Source: Euryodendron excelsum (taxonomy: Eukaryota > Streptophyta > Magnoliopsida > Ericales > Pentaphylacaceae). Taken from it: a DNA stretch of 64,000 bases. The stretch lies in assembly GCA_033060915.1 (NCBI GenBank), contig CM065378.1:31322501-31386500 (forward strand). The letters run 5' to 3'. The notes under the pieces are model-generated. The model ran no database searches. It saw nothing but the letters and a program-made list of their open reading frames with translations, and was not told the origin of the DNA. Positions 49,621 to 60,618 of the stretch are shown piece after piece; the stretch's first letter is position 1, and the number at the start of each line of letters is the position of its first letter. The position numbers and the translations under genes are program-made.

Positions 49621-49688
49621 TATTTATAAGTAAAATTTTTTGACACTGGCGCATGTAGTACATGTGCCTGTGTAAATTTTACACAGGC
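49621..49688 (-). promoter_or_regulatory. Middle LTR promoter: palindrome plus TATA box
   Basis: On the - strand, TATAAATA at 49,628-49,621 is preceded by an 11-bp perfect inverted repeat (arms 49,666-49,676 and 49,678-49,688, GCCTGTGTAAA, 1-nt loop). A second small palindrome CATGTAGTACATG lies at about 49,652-49,664. Confidence 0.55.
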
Positions 49689-52251
49689 GTATGTCCTACA
49701 CGCGCGGGTACTATTTCATTGGGAGAATGCCACGTGGCACCCAGTGTACTGGTTAAATCTTGACTGTTGATCAAAAATTTGTCGATCTGATCAAAATTTG
49801 AACGCATGTAGCATACGCTCCATCACTAGGAAGGTTCGTCCAAATTTTGTCTCGATAATTGAGTCAATCGGGAAGGTTTCGGGAAAATCGGTCGCACTCG
49901 AGATCTTCTCCTAGGGCTTCTGGTGAATTTTCATGTTTTCAGGAAGTTTGAAATATGTTTAGAGGCCAGCAATATTGTCTTGGGAAGTGTGCCAAAAGGT
50001 CATTTTTACGGAGCGTCTGTGATACGCTCCGAGGGTGTTTGAAAGTGGTTGTTTTCGTTTCGTGTGCTCGAGGCCTTCGGGAAGCGATCCATTCGATTGG
50101 ACCATACCGATGGAAAGTACTCTGAAAATATTTTTAGGAATTTTTAGATTTACGCGTTTCTCAAGTCATTTGATGGTGCGTTTTGATTAGGGAATCGGAG
50201 AAAAAGTCAACCTTGGCAGAGTGTCTGCGAGACGCTCCGGGGGTTGTTGAAAGTTATAGTTTTCACATCGTACGTTGGAGGGGTTTAGGAAGCGATCCAT
50301 TCGATCAAGCCATATTGATGGAAAGATCTATGGACGAGCTTTCGAGAATTCTCTGATTTACGCATTTCTCAAGTCAGTTGACGGTGCGTTATAACCAGGG
50401 AATTGGGGAAAAAGATAATTTAGGCGGAGCGTTTGCGAGACGCTCCAGGGAACTTTTATCGAGTCATGTGAGTTTAGTGCCGTAGGGTCCTCCTCGGGTT
50501 AAATAAGGGCGTGTGGTGAAACCCTCTGCTCGAAATCCCAAGGCCGGTGCTATTTCGAGGCACATTTGGGCTTCTAGGGGCAAAACGGTCATTTTAATCA
50601 GGATTGGCTGGAAATGGTCAGGAATGGTTTGGTGTGTTGTGTTAAGTGTGTAGGGTTGTTCGGGGATGGTTTTGGGAGAATCTTTTACCGTTCGGCGGGG
50701 TTTGCACAGTGTTGAGGTGTTCAGCGGCAAAATGGCCATTTTGGCTGGAGTGAGCCAGAATAGGACCGGATTCGAACCAAATGGCATGCGGGGGACGCCT
50801 AATGGTTTAACAACATTTTGGTAGGATGGACTTATCGTTTTGAGAGATTTTGAACTTTTCTAAAACGTGCCTAGAGGTCCAAGGGGCAGGTTTGGTCATT
50901 TTTCACCGAGTCGGGCTAGCAGGCGTCGGTGTTGACCTAGGTGTTGGTTCTCGAGACCGCCCGGTCTCGAAAAACTACCTGTGCGATGTTGGTCTCTAAG
51001 AACGCCCAGTCTTAAAGAACTACCTGTAAGGGTGGTATTGGTTCTTGAGAATGCCTGGTCCCAGAAAGCTACCTGGAAGGGTGGTATTGGTCTTTGAGAA
51101 CGCCCGATCTCAGAGAACTACCAAATGATGGACATTCTACGTCGGCGGGCTAGTAGGCGCTAGAAGTGAACCGTCTAGAATTTGATAAGGTGTCAGTCCC
51201 TGAGATCGCCCGATCCCGGGAAGCTACCTAGATGGCGTTGGTTTCCGGGACTGCCCAGTGTAGAAAGCTGCCTAGAATAATTGTGCTTATGGCTTCAGCG
51301 GGTCCTTATGGGCCCAAGAAGCGACCAGTTGGTTGGATTGAAGATCGAAAGGCTCATCTTGAACCTACATATGTTGCGATGGTAGAAAACTGAGCCCGGT
51401 CGGGCCAGAGATTGTTAAGCGGGCAAAAATGGGGTGCTTACAGATAGTCTCTTTGAATGTAACACTTTTTTAATATAACCCTAATCATGGAATGGTTAGA
51501 ATCTTTTTAAAGTTGTGATTTCTTAAAAAACAATTTAAAACTTGAACTGAAGTTTGGACCTTGATGGCCATATTGAATATAACACTTTCCTAAAACAATC
51601 CTAACCATGGAATGATTATAATCATTTTAGGGCTATGATTTTGAAAACAACTTTGAAGGAAAGGGTTTCGAATGCAAGTTTTAAAAGCAACTTTTAATGC
51701 AAGTTTGAAAACACCTTTGAATGCGTGATCATAATAGCAATAATGCAATAGGGACATGAACATACAAGGTTAGGCTTCACCACATAGCCAAGGGTGCTGG
51801 ACCACATCATCTTAGGTTGTACTCAAAGAGAATCTTCGACACAGTGATTTCCTCGAAGGCCTTCCTAGGCATGAATTGGGAGGTTCTTTATTTCAAGCAT
51901 GCAAGAAGATAAAGTAGAAGATAGTGATTAAAATAGAAGAAAACCTAAGTGGGTTAGGAGATAGAAAAGAGAGAGTGGGATTGCATAATTTAAATAAAAA
52001 CCTACCTTGTTTTCTATTTGCTTTAATGCTTTAATGATGAGTTTTGTTTGGATTTTGAGAGCCTTGAATATACAGCACTTGATCTTCAATGGATGCTTGA
52101 AGGCAAAGATTTGAGTGTATAGATTGTATGGAGGCTAGGGTTTGAGGCGGCTTAAGAGAATTAAGGTTTTGAGAGAATTTGAGCTCTGTTTTTAGAGAGG
52201 TAGACTTTCTGGAGTAATTTTGCAGACCTAGAATATGTAAGGGGTGGCCTG

Positions 52252-52353
52252 TATTTATAGGCAATCAAATTGGTCCTGGCGCCTATTACAGTGGTGCCAG
52301 GCTTAATTTTCCATTGGCGCCACTTAATTTTGCCTTAGCACCACTACTAGTGG
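52252..52353 (-). promoter_or_regulatory. Outer LTR promoter: palindromes plus TATA box
   Basis: On the - strand, TATAAATA at 52,259-52,252 is preceded by a 9-bp inverted repeat with one mismatch (52,275-52,283 and 52,293-52,301, CCTGGCGCC). A shorter one, CCACT-ACT-AGTGG, lies at 52,341-52,353. Confidence 0.5.
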
Positions 52354-53903
52354 CACCACCCCCTTAGGAAAGTTGTTAAGTCGGCAAGAAATAAATCTAA
52401 CCCTTGGGACACAAGGCAGAAGATTTGGGCGTATGTCCTAGTGACTATCACATAATTTTTGACTTGGTTTCACTAGAAGTGACTCTAAAAAGTTCAAAAA
52501 TGATCCAGAAGGTTCTGACTAACCAAATTCCTCCGGGAATGAACGGGAATCTCTAAAAGAGCACCTCGGAGGTAACTGACATGATGATTAGAGCCGAAGT
52601 AGTTGAAAAAAAGATGACAGGCCCACCAGGGACAAAACGATCATTTGAACTATGAAAACATCAGGATCAACCCGGAGTGATCCATGAGAGACTTGAAGAT
52701 TAGAAACACTATTGAGAGTGTTCCGAGAGATTGTCGGTTTGATACCCAGAGTCAGTGTGGTTGGAAAAGGTAACCCACCCACCAGGGATAAATTGGTCAT
52801 TTTGCATCGGGTTTATCGAAATGGACTCGAAATGCTCTGAAAAGGCGCTGGAAGGTTAGAAATACTAATAGAAGCATCCAATGAAGGTAACTGGTTTGAT
52901 ATCCAAAGTTAGTGTGGTTCCCGAAGGCGATTGGAAGCCTAGAGACAAAATGGTTATTTTGACCAGATACTCTCGGAATTGATCCAGAAGTGACTGGAAG
53001 GCACTAGAACGTGCTATATTATCTTTGGAATAATCTTAGAAAGAGTGGACTTACTGCTCTGAGCTTTTAGGTACTTTCTTAAAAAGCGTGCCAGTGGGGC
53101 CCAATGGGCAGTTTGGTTATTTTTCACCAGAATGGGCTAGCAGGCACTAGTGTTGAACAGGGTTTTGAGTGTTTCCGTTACTCTAATGATGTGTGACTAG
53201 TTGGTTTTCAAAGGTATCTCGTTCTTCGGAAAACATTTCATTGCTAAGAGGCATGTTCAATCCCATGACATAGGGGGTTTGTTGGCTTTCTCGATGTCAA
53301 CTTGTTTACGAGTGTTTCTATCACTCTAATAGTGTGTGTTCATTTCGGAGACTACGTGATCTCAGGAAGCTGCTAGATGGACTTATCGCCTTGGGGCCTT
53401 AGGTACTTTCCTGATCGACATGCCGAATAGCGAACATTCTACATTGGCGGGCTAGCAGGAGCCAGAAATGAACCGCTCTACCATCTTGGGACTTGGGTTT
53501 CGTCCCGATCCACAGGTGTGAAGGGACTTATCGTTTTGAGGAACTTTGTGCTTTCTCTATAAATGTGCCATGTTGGATGAACTTACTGTTTAAGAGATCA
53601 ACTTTCTTGAAAGACGTGCTGGTTGAGTTTGACTAGTTGGATTGGAGTTAGAACTGAAATTGAGGTTGAAATATGGACTTACGGTATTTAAGAAGACGTA
53701 CCAACTGGAATTGAACCGAATAATATCCCAAGGGCATTTTGGTCATTTGGCTCTATTGGGCCCAGCGGGCCCGTGAAGCGATTGATTAACTGGATTGAGT
53801 CTGGAAAGCCAGTTTAGGCAAGAATGTGCTTGTGTCGGTTTGAATGTGAGTCCGGTCGGGCTAGAGATTACCGAAAGGACAAAAATAGAGTACTTACAAA
53901 AGT

Positions 53904-54700
53904 AAACTTACAACCCAAACCTAGATATCCCATTCCTTAGGTGATGAATTCTCATACTTTCAGATGTGCTCTCTTTGTATTGATCGAACCCCACGATCAT
54001 GTATTGATCCTCCCATGATACGGTACTGTAGTAATTGCTTGAGTGTTGAACACCATAACACCGTTGGAATCCACCAAACGCTGGATATTTCGGTTCGTCT
54101 TCGAGCACTATAAATAACGAATAGTTCATAAGAACAACTGAACTTGCTCGAAATCCACAACTCTAAGTTGAACTAAACTTGCTTGCACACACTGCGATTT
54201 ATCATTCTCCCATGTTTGGACCATGACAAATTTCATGCAACGAATTCTCATCTTAATGCACCACTAAGACTAAGTTGTTGAAGATTTATAGTTTTTCTTC
54301 TTACCAAGGAATATAGAGAGACTTCTACGATATCTTTTTCACATGAACAATAAGCTCTCTCAATGATATCTCTCTGATTAGTATATAATCTTTTAGGGTT
54401 ACAGAGAGGGGTTTAAAACCTGATTTTGGTCTTCCTATAACCTTATATTTATAGTAAGAGATCTTGAATAAACCTAAACTTTCATATCAGTCTAAAACCC
54501 TTCAAAATTTGGTTTTTCGAATTAAAATCTGTAAGGTCGGTCGATTCTCGCTGGGGCTAGAAGGTGACAAGAAGACTCTTCTCAATCCCGCTGGAGCGAG
54601 AAGGTGGCGAAAAAGTAACGAAGTTGGCCAAATTCTCCAATTCTTGCTGGAGCAAGAAGGTAGTGAAAAGGTAGTTAAAACTGAATATTAAGACTCTTTT
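53904..54700. other. Possible LTR fragment with hairpin repeats
   Basis: No gene was recognised. On the - strand a TATA-like ACTATAAATATAAGG lies near 54,450, as in an LTR promoter. Units at about 54,546, 54,585 and 54,641 repeat CGCTGGAGCGAG-like hairpin cores followed by AAGGTG/AAGGTAG. It may be part of a Copia-type LTR, but no boundaries were found. Confidence 0.35.
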
Positions 54701-54965
54701 GTCTCAGAGGCCAGGGTGGTCAATTGCTTATGTTCCTAGAAGTGCTAACGGTGCTGTGCACGAGATGGCTTGTTGGGCTTTCACGAGCCATTTCTCAAGA
54801 TCTCTTGATGCGTCTAAGCTTCCGCTTTCTGTGCAGAAGGCTTAATTTGGTGTTGGATAGCCCGGGCTAAGGGTGCTAGGTTGGCTTTTTTGTTTACTGT
54901 TGTTCTTTTCTTTCCTTGTCTGCTGTTCCTCAATGATCATTTTACTCAGACAAAAAAATAAAGGT
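54700..54965 (+). mobile_element. LINE RNase H-like 3'-end relic
   Basis: A + strand frame reads WSIAYVPRSANGAVHEMACW then AFTSHFSRSLDASKLPLS, resembling the end of the RVT_3-type RNase H domain of plant LINEs. It is followed by a pyrimidine-rich 3' end and a short A-rich tail (ACAAAAAAATAAA). The 5' part is missing. Confidence 0.55.
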
Positions 54966-55255
54966 AGTCAAAATTAGAAACTTTGAATCTTAAACTTCCT
55001 TGTTCTTGAATGGTTGTTCAAATTCTCTTTAGCATTGATTTGAACAATCTACTTTAAATAAAAATTTCTCTATAATCTTTAATATTTATTTATTTAATAA
55101 TTATATAAAAAATAAAAAAATATTACAAATAAAATATTTTAGTTTACAGAATTTGTCAGCTACCTTAAGTCTTAACAAGAGATCGAGACAAATAAAAGAA
55201 CAGCTTTTCTCTCTTTTCTCGTTGCTCCTCCTGTCTCTCTCCGCAAAACAATACC

Positions 55256-55543
55256 ATGCAGGAAAGTGACAACCTCAATCCAACCAATGACTAGTGGGAG
55301 TTCTCGAAACCTTTGTCATCCATGAACCCATCTGCAACTTCCTACAATGAGCATCAGACTCCGGCTATCTCTTTATTCCCTCCACGCCCTTTTCCTAGCG
55401 CCAGTCCCATTCACAGCCACAGTCACAATCTGACTCAGCCTTACTCCACCGCGCACCGACGGGTACCCAAGCCGTCACCATCCACGTCCAGGCTAGCTCG
55501 TCTCTCCAGCCGGTCTATATATGTTCATGTCAGATTAATGTGA
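55256..55543 (+). pseudogene. Unidentified gene-like fragment with in-frame stop
   Basis: A pyrimidine-rich, leader-like stretch precedes an ATG at 55,256. The frame reads MQESDNLNPTND, then a TAG at about 55,292, then continues open to 55,543 with Ser/Pro/His-rich sequence (FPPRPFPSASP, SHSHNLTQP, KPSPSTSRLARLSSRS). Base composition is more GC-rich than its surroundings. I do not recognise the family. It could be the 5' end of a captured or truncated gene. Confidence 0.3.
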
Positions 55544-56183
55544 AACTGGAGCATGGTAGGGTTTCTTTTGGTGAAACTTAGCTTAAGTACGGCAGCAGCA
55601 GCGGTTCTGGAATGACTTGTAATGATGATGGTGGGTGTGGTTTGGGTGATGGTGGACAAAGATCATCCCTCTATCATGTATATGGTCGGAATTGAGATCT
55701 TTATTTTGTCAAACAATGGCCAGATGAGGTCATATATGATGCATTATTAAAATTACATCGTTTTACATTAAAATTAAAGATAATGCTATATAAATAAAAA
55801 AATTCATACAGAATTTATTATTAGGACAATTTCTTAAAATTAATTATCTTTCATTTATCAACCGTTTATATTTTATATGATGTGTCTTTGCAATACTTTG
55901 TTTTTCTTTTTAAAGAAACTTTTGCATTTTAAATTCGTAACCAATCAGAATATGGTCTTAAATTTTCCTTTGCCATATGAGTCATTCAGATTCTCTGTTG
56001 TTCCTGCCATTTTTTGTTTAAATAGAACGACATATAAAAGGTTTCTACAATTTTGAAAAGGATTATATTTATATTTACATATATATATAATATGTTGTGT
56101 TGTTTCCTATTTGGTCCATAGACAATTGCAAATCCTCATAATTGTCTTGTTTATTGTTATTTGGGCTCTTCTGTGTTGTAGAA

Positions 56184-56695
56184 GGTGATATTGAAATTGA
56201 ATATACATGATGACAAAACCAAAGAAAAGGTTTTCAAAATAGTATCTGAACTTAAAGGTATTCAACTGGTTCCCAAACCCAGTTTACATTGGTACATATA
56301 TTTATATAAAATATATGTCTTAATGAAACTTACTAATTTGTTTTGCTTCTCTCCATTTATTTGTACGAATTGATTCATTGTCCGTGAACATGAGGGAGAT
56401 GAAACTAAAATTGACTATTTTGATCTAGTTCCGCTACTCACCAAATTGCAAAAATTATGCTACATAAATGTATTAAGCTATGGCCCGGCTAAATAACCCG
56501 AAAAGAAGAAAGATGAGCCTAAAAAAAGGCAAAATGGTTGACGAGCCTATAAAAGACGGAGCGAAAAAGGATGAGACGAAGTAGGATGAACATGAAAAAT
56601 TTGCAGAGCTTGAAGATTGCAGTCCCCCTCACATGATATGGAACTACGATTTTCAAAGTGCAGAGGAGAACCCAAGTGCTTGTGCTATCTGTTAG
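56184..56695 (+). pseudogene. Heavy-metal-associated isoprenylated plant protein (HIPP) pseudogene
   Basis: After an acceptor-like TTGTAG the frame reads KVILKLNIHDDKTKEK, then VFKIVSELKGI, the start of an HMA domain. Downstream DLVPLLTKLQKLC and INVLSYGPAK match the HMA end. The usual charged linker (PEKKKDEPKK) follows, and the end is ENPSACAIC, a CaaX prenylation box, then TAG at 56,693-56,695. The metal-binding CxxC is absent and the middle of the HMA domain is disrupted. There are in-frame stops (after GPAK, and in the linker) and one frame change in the linker, so it cannot be made as one protein. Live HIPPs act in metal handling or stress signalling at membranes. Confidence 0.7.
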
Positions 56696-57059
56696 TTATG
56701 AGAAGGATAGTCTGGACCTTTCCATTAATTGGAAATGGATCCGGGTCTTGTCCAAAACTCTTATGACTTTAGGAATAAATCAGTGGTTAGTGTTTCCATG
56801 TACAGTTGGTGATGGTGTGTTCTTTAATCTTTGTGCATGGTGTGGGTTGAAATTCCCTAAGCCCAGCCCAAAAGGGCAGGCCCAACAAATACAAGGAGGG
56901 GTCATGTGGGCCAAGAGTACCCTAGCTTTTATCAAGGTAACTCAGGCCCATGTCCCAGATCAGCTCAAATAGGCAGATTATCCAGTCCCAAATTGAGTCA
57001 CATGATTTGGGGATTTCAAAGTATTTAATGCTCTATTGGCAGTATTTATTACTGAACGG

Positions 57060-57420
57060 GTCCGCATTTAATGCGGAAGAGGTATAACACGTGACGGCTG
57101 TGCTTATATTCGATCAGTTGAGCCTAAGCACGGTGAAAAAGGCATTCCTAGAAATCCCACTTAGGGAGAAGAGAAGTAGGCTATGATTACGAGTAGGCTA
57201 GCGACTAGGCTATAAAAAGATCTTGAAAAGTAAGGAGGCCAAGTAGTCACGACTGAAGGCTCAAAGAGGGTCGACCTGTTCCCCTCTCTACAACAACTTG
57301 GAGACTCATCAATATTAGTTTGAGTGATCCCCCCCCCCCCCCCCCCCTCAGAGCGAGAAAAGATGAAACGGGAGGCCAAGTAGTCACGACTGAAGGCCCC
57401 CCCTCAGAGAGACAATGCTG
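57060..57420 (+). mobile_element. Probable LTR/leader remnant of the Tat-type element
   Basis: A TATA-like CTATAAAAAG at about 57,209 is followed by a 27-bp unit GGAGGCCAAGTAGTCACGAC... that occurs twice (about 57,235 and 57,371), and a C-run at 57,331-57,347. It lies directly upstream of the gag-pol remnant, as an LTR or leader would. LTR ends were not found. Confidence 0.4.
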
Positions 57421-60400
57421 ACTCGGTCCGGATGATCAACGTGTTACACGGGTCAATAGAATCCGAAGCTATTGACCGACACAGATACCGGGCCGATATT
57501 AAAAAAGCCTAGCACTTGAAGGAGATATTGTAGATAGGTCCTCCTCCTAAAAAAGTCAAGGTCGGCAGTGATACCATGGCCATAACCTTTACTGATGAAG
57601 ACCTCGTGGGAGTTTAGACCCCTCATAATGACGCACTCGTCGTGACCCTACGCCTGGCAGAATGTGACGTGAAGAGGCTGCTTATCGACTAGGGAAGCTC
57701 CTCTGAGGTTATGTACTACGACCTCTTCAAGAAGTTGGAACTTAAGGACGCTGACCTTCAGCCCTCGCTCAACCCATTTATCGGGTTCAGCTCCAACCCG
57801 GTTTGGCCACTTGGGAAATTAACCATCCCTGTGACTGCAGGAGGAATTACCCTACAGACAGAATTTCTGGTGGTCAACGTGCCCTGCCCATATAATGCAA
57901 TCATGGACCGAACATGGTTGCATCTCATGAAGGCTATCCCCTCTTCCTACCATCAATTAATTCTTTTCCTCTATCTAGAAGGAGTGCAAGAAATAAGAGG
58001 GAACCAAGTAGCTGCAAAGCACTGCTTCCTTAAGGCATGTGCAACGAAGGCAAGAGCAGGTAAAGTGCAGATGATGAAGCTTCACGAAGATACACCCACG
58101 ATTAATGACGTTGGGCAGGTATCGGAGAAGAAGGCCATTGACAACCTAAAGAAGATCCATATAAATCAGCAGAAAGAGAAGTACTTTGTGATCAGTGCTT
58201 CCCTGTCCAAGGTTGAAGAAAATTCATTAGTCGAGCTCCTGATGAGCTACATTGAAATCTTCACTTAGACTCCCTACGACATGCCTGGGATTGATGCGAA
58301 GATCGCCTGCCACAGATTAAGCGTGGATCCTCAGTACCGACATGTGGTCCATAAGGGAAGGAAGGCAGCCACACAACATGTAAACGCTGTCATGGTAGAG
58401 GTCGAAAGGCTCCTTGACGCCTATGTAATTAGGGAAGTCTAATACCCCCACTAGTTGTCAAACACAATCGTTGTGAAGAAGAAAGATGGCAAGTGGAGAA
58501 TCTGTGTTGACTTCACCGATTTTAACAAAGCATGTCCCAACGACCCATTCCCTCTACCCAAGATCGACTAACTGGTAGATGCCACGACGGCTTCGAAAGA
58601 ATGAGCTTCTTGGATGCTTATTGTGGGTACCATCAAATCCCACTTCATGAAGATGACCAAGAAAAAACTGCCTTCATAACTCCACGGGGTATTTTCTATT
58701 ACAAAGTAATGCCTTTTGGACTAAAGAATGCTGGCGCCACTTATCAGCGTCTGGTTACCAATATGTTCAAAGACCACATCGGCAAAACCGTGGAAGTATA
58801 CATCGATGACATGGTGGTCAAAAGTAAGCTTGACAGTCACCATCTAGAGAACCTGACAACAGTGTTTAGCATCCTAAAACAGTACAAAATGAGGCTCAAC
58901 GCCTCCAAATGTGTGTTCAGGGTTAGCTCAGGGAAATTCTTAGGGTTCTTGGTTACACATTGGGGCATTGAAGTAAACCTACAGCAGGTCAGTGCTATCT
59001 AGAATGTCCTGGCTCCAAGGAGTACTAAGGAAGTATAGAAGTTGACAGGCATGGCAGCAATACTCAACAGATTCATTAGCCAATCCTCGGACAAATGCAG
59101 ACCCTTCTTCTAGCTTCTCAAAAAGCAGAAACGATTAAACTGGACCCAAGAGTGCGATCAAGCCTTGGCAGATTTGAAGAAATATCTGAGCCAGCCTCCC
59201 ATGCTCTCCACTCTATTAAAACATGAGGAGCTCTTCCTTTACCTCGTAGTATCGGAGCATGCGGTTAGCGCCGTGTTACTTTGACAACAAGATCGGCAGC
59301 AGCAGCCTATCTATTATGTTAGCAAGACTCTTCTGGGGGCTGAAAGTTGATATTTACCTTTAGAAAAATTAACCCTTACACCGGTAGTAGCATCGCGTAA
59401 ATTGGTGCACTACTTCCGGGCCCACACCATCAACGTACTTATAGACCATCAGCTGAAATCACTCTTAAGAAGGGTCAACTTCTCTGGAAGAGTGGCCAAG
59501 TGGGCCGTTTAGCTGGGAGAATTTGACATCAAGTTCTAACCTTGAACGACAATTAAAGGCTAAGTATTAGCTGATTTTATTGCCGAATTTTCTGTTGAAA
59601 TTCGACAAGAAATCAATCCAATCCCGATCCCTGGTACACAACACGACGAACTTTTCTTGGAGCTTTGGGAAGAAACTGGTCAATGGAAGCTGTTTTTAGA
59701 CAAAGCGTCCAATGACCGGGGGCCAAGATCAGGGATAGTCCTCATCACGCCAGATGGTATGGCATTGGAGCAAGTCATTAAGCTGGAGTTCACCACCTCA
59801 AACAACGAGTCAGAATATGAGGCTCTGCTCATAGGGTTACGTCGAGCTATTGATCTCCATATTTATGATATCGTGATCTATTCAGATTCCCAACTGGTAG
59901 TGAATCAGATCACCGGAGAATACGCAGCAAAGAAAGACAGAATGACGCAATATTTGGCAAAAGCAAGAGAACTACTGGTAAAATTCAGCAAGAACAAGCT
60001 CCTCCAGATCAGCCGCGACAGCAACACTCACACCGACGCCTTGGCTACACTCAACACAGCTCTAAAGTCAGGTTCGAAGAGAATAATCCATGTGGAGACG
60101 CTGGTCAGCCCAAGTATATTTCAAAAAGAAGAGCAAGCCATGGCTGTTGAGCAGTTGGGACCCTCCTAGATGGACTTGATTATCTCATACTCCCTGAGGA
60201 CAAGAATGAAACCAAGAAAGTTAAATACAAATCTCTAAAGTATTGGCTCTTTCCTACTAGGGAGCTCTACAGAAGGTCTTTTACTGGTCCATATTTATAT
60301 TGTGTTCATTTTGACAAAGTGCAGGCTATTTTATTTGAAATTCATGAAGGAATCTATGGAAGCCAAATCGGCGGCAGATCTATTGCTCACCAAGCAATTT

Positions 60401-60618
60401 CGCAAGGATATTGGTTGCCTTACATGTAGAAGGACGCCACCGAGTATGTGATGAAATGTGAGAAATGTCAGAAATTCTCCCCGTTGACCCATCAGCCAGC
60501 TGAAGACCTCAATAATTATTGCCCCCCTGGCCCTTTGTCTAGTGGGGGCTGGATATAGTCAGACTTCTTCCCCGAGCTCCAGGTAACAAAAGATTCCTCA
60601 TTGTGGCCATAGATCATA
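57420..60618 (+). pseudogene. Decayed Tat-type Ty3/Gypsy retrotransposon pol
   Basis: Ordered remains on the + strand: gag end (MINVLHGS, about 57,435), aspartic protease (about 57,570-57,960), reverse transcriptase (58,470-59,020; FLDAYCGYHQIP, MPFGLKNAGATYQ, YIDDMVV), first RNase H (about 59,200-59,560; LPLEKL), second archaeal-type RNase H (59,657-60,169; NNESEYEALLIGL, YSDSQLVVNQI), and the zinc finger and start of integrase (about 60,280-60,618; MKCEKCQKF). The dual RNase H is diagnostic of the Tat lineage. Most of gag is missing. There are many nonsense codons and at least one frameshift (about 58,595), and the protease motif has a stop after D (ID-stop-GSS). Integrase breaks off right after AIDH, its first catalytic Asp, where the next element begins. 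Confidence 0.85.

Larger units (their letters stand above)
41781..51447 (-). mobile_element. Middle giant solo LTR (two halves), TSD GATAG
   Basis: On the - strand it begins at 51,442 (TGTAAGCACCCCATTTTTGC) and ends at 41,786 (reverse complement of TGTCGCGCCCCAG). GATAG is duplicated at 41,781-41,785 and 51,443-51,447. It consists of 51,442-46,991 and 41,967-41,786, about 4.6 kb, inserted in the outer LTR in the same orientation. It has a TATAAATA box (- strand) at 49,628-49,621 and internal short tandem repeats (47,600-47,740; 48,210-48,375; 50,950-51,130). Coding-looking stretches at 48,437-48,826 show no recognisable domain. Confidence 0.87.
40196..53903 (-). mobile_element. Outer giant solo LTR (two halves), TSD AAAGT
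   Basis: On the - strand the LTR begins at 53,898 (TGTAAGTACTCTATTTTTG) and ends at 40,201 (reverse complement of TGTCGCTCTTCGG). AAAGT is duplicated at 40,196-40,200 and 53,899-53,903. The LTR consists of 53,898-51,448 and 41,785-40,201, about 4.0 kb; everything between is a later insertion. It has a TATAAATA box (- strand) at 52,259-52,252. The terminal part carries a block with GACCGCACC and GGTTGCTTACGTAT, shared with the other two copies. No gag or pol is present, so it is a solo LTR, the oldest of the three. The size and 5-bp duplication suggest a Ty3/Gypsy Ogre/Tat-type family; this is inference. Confidence 0.85.
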
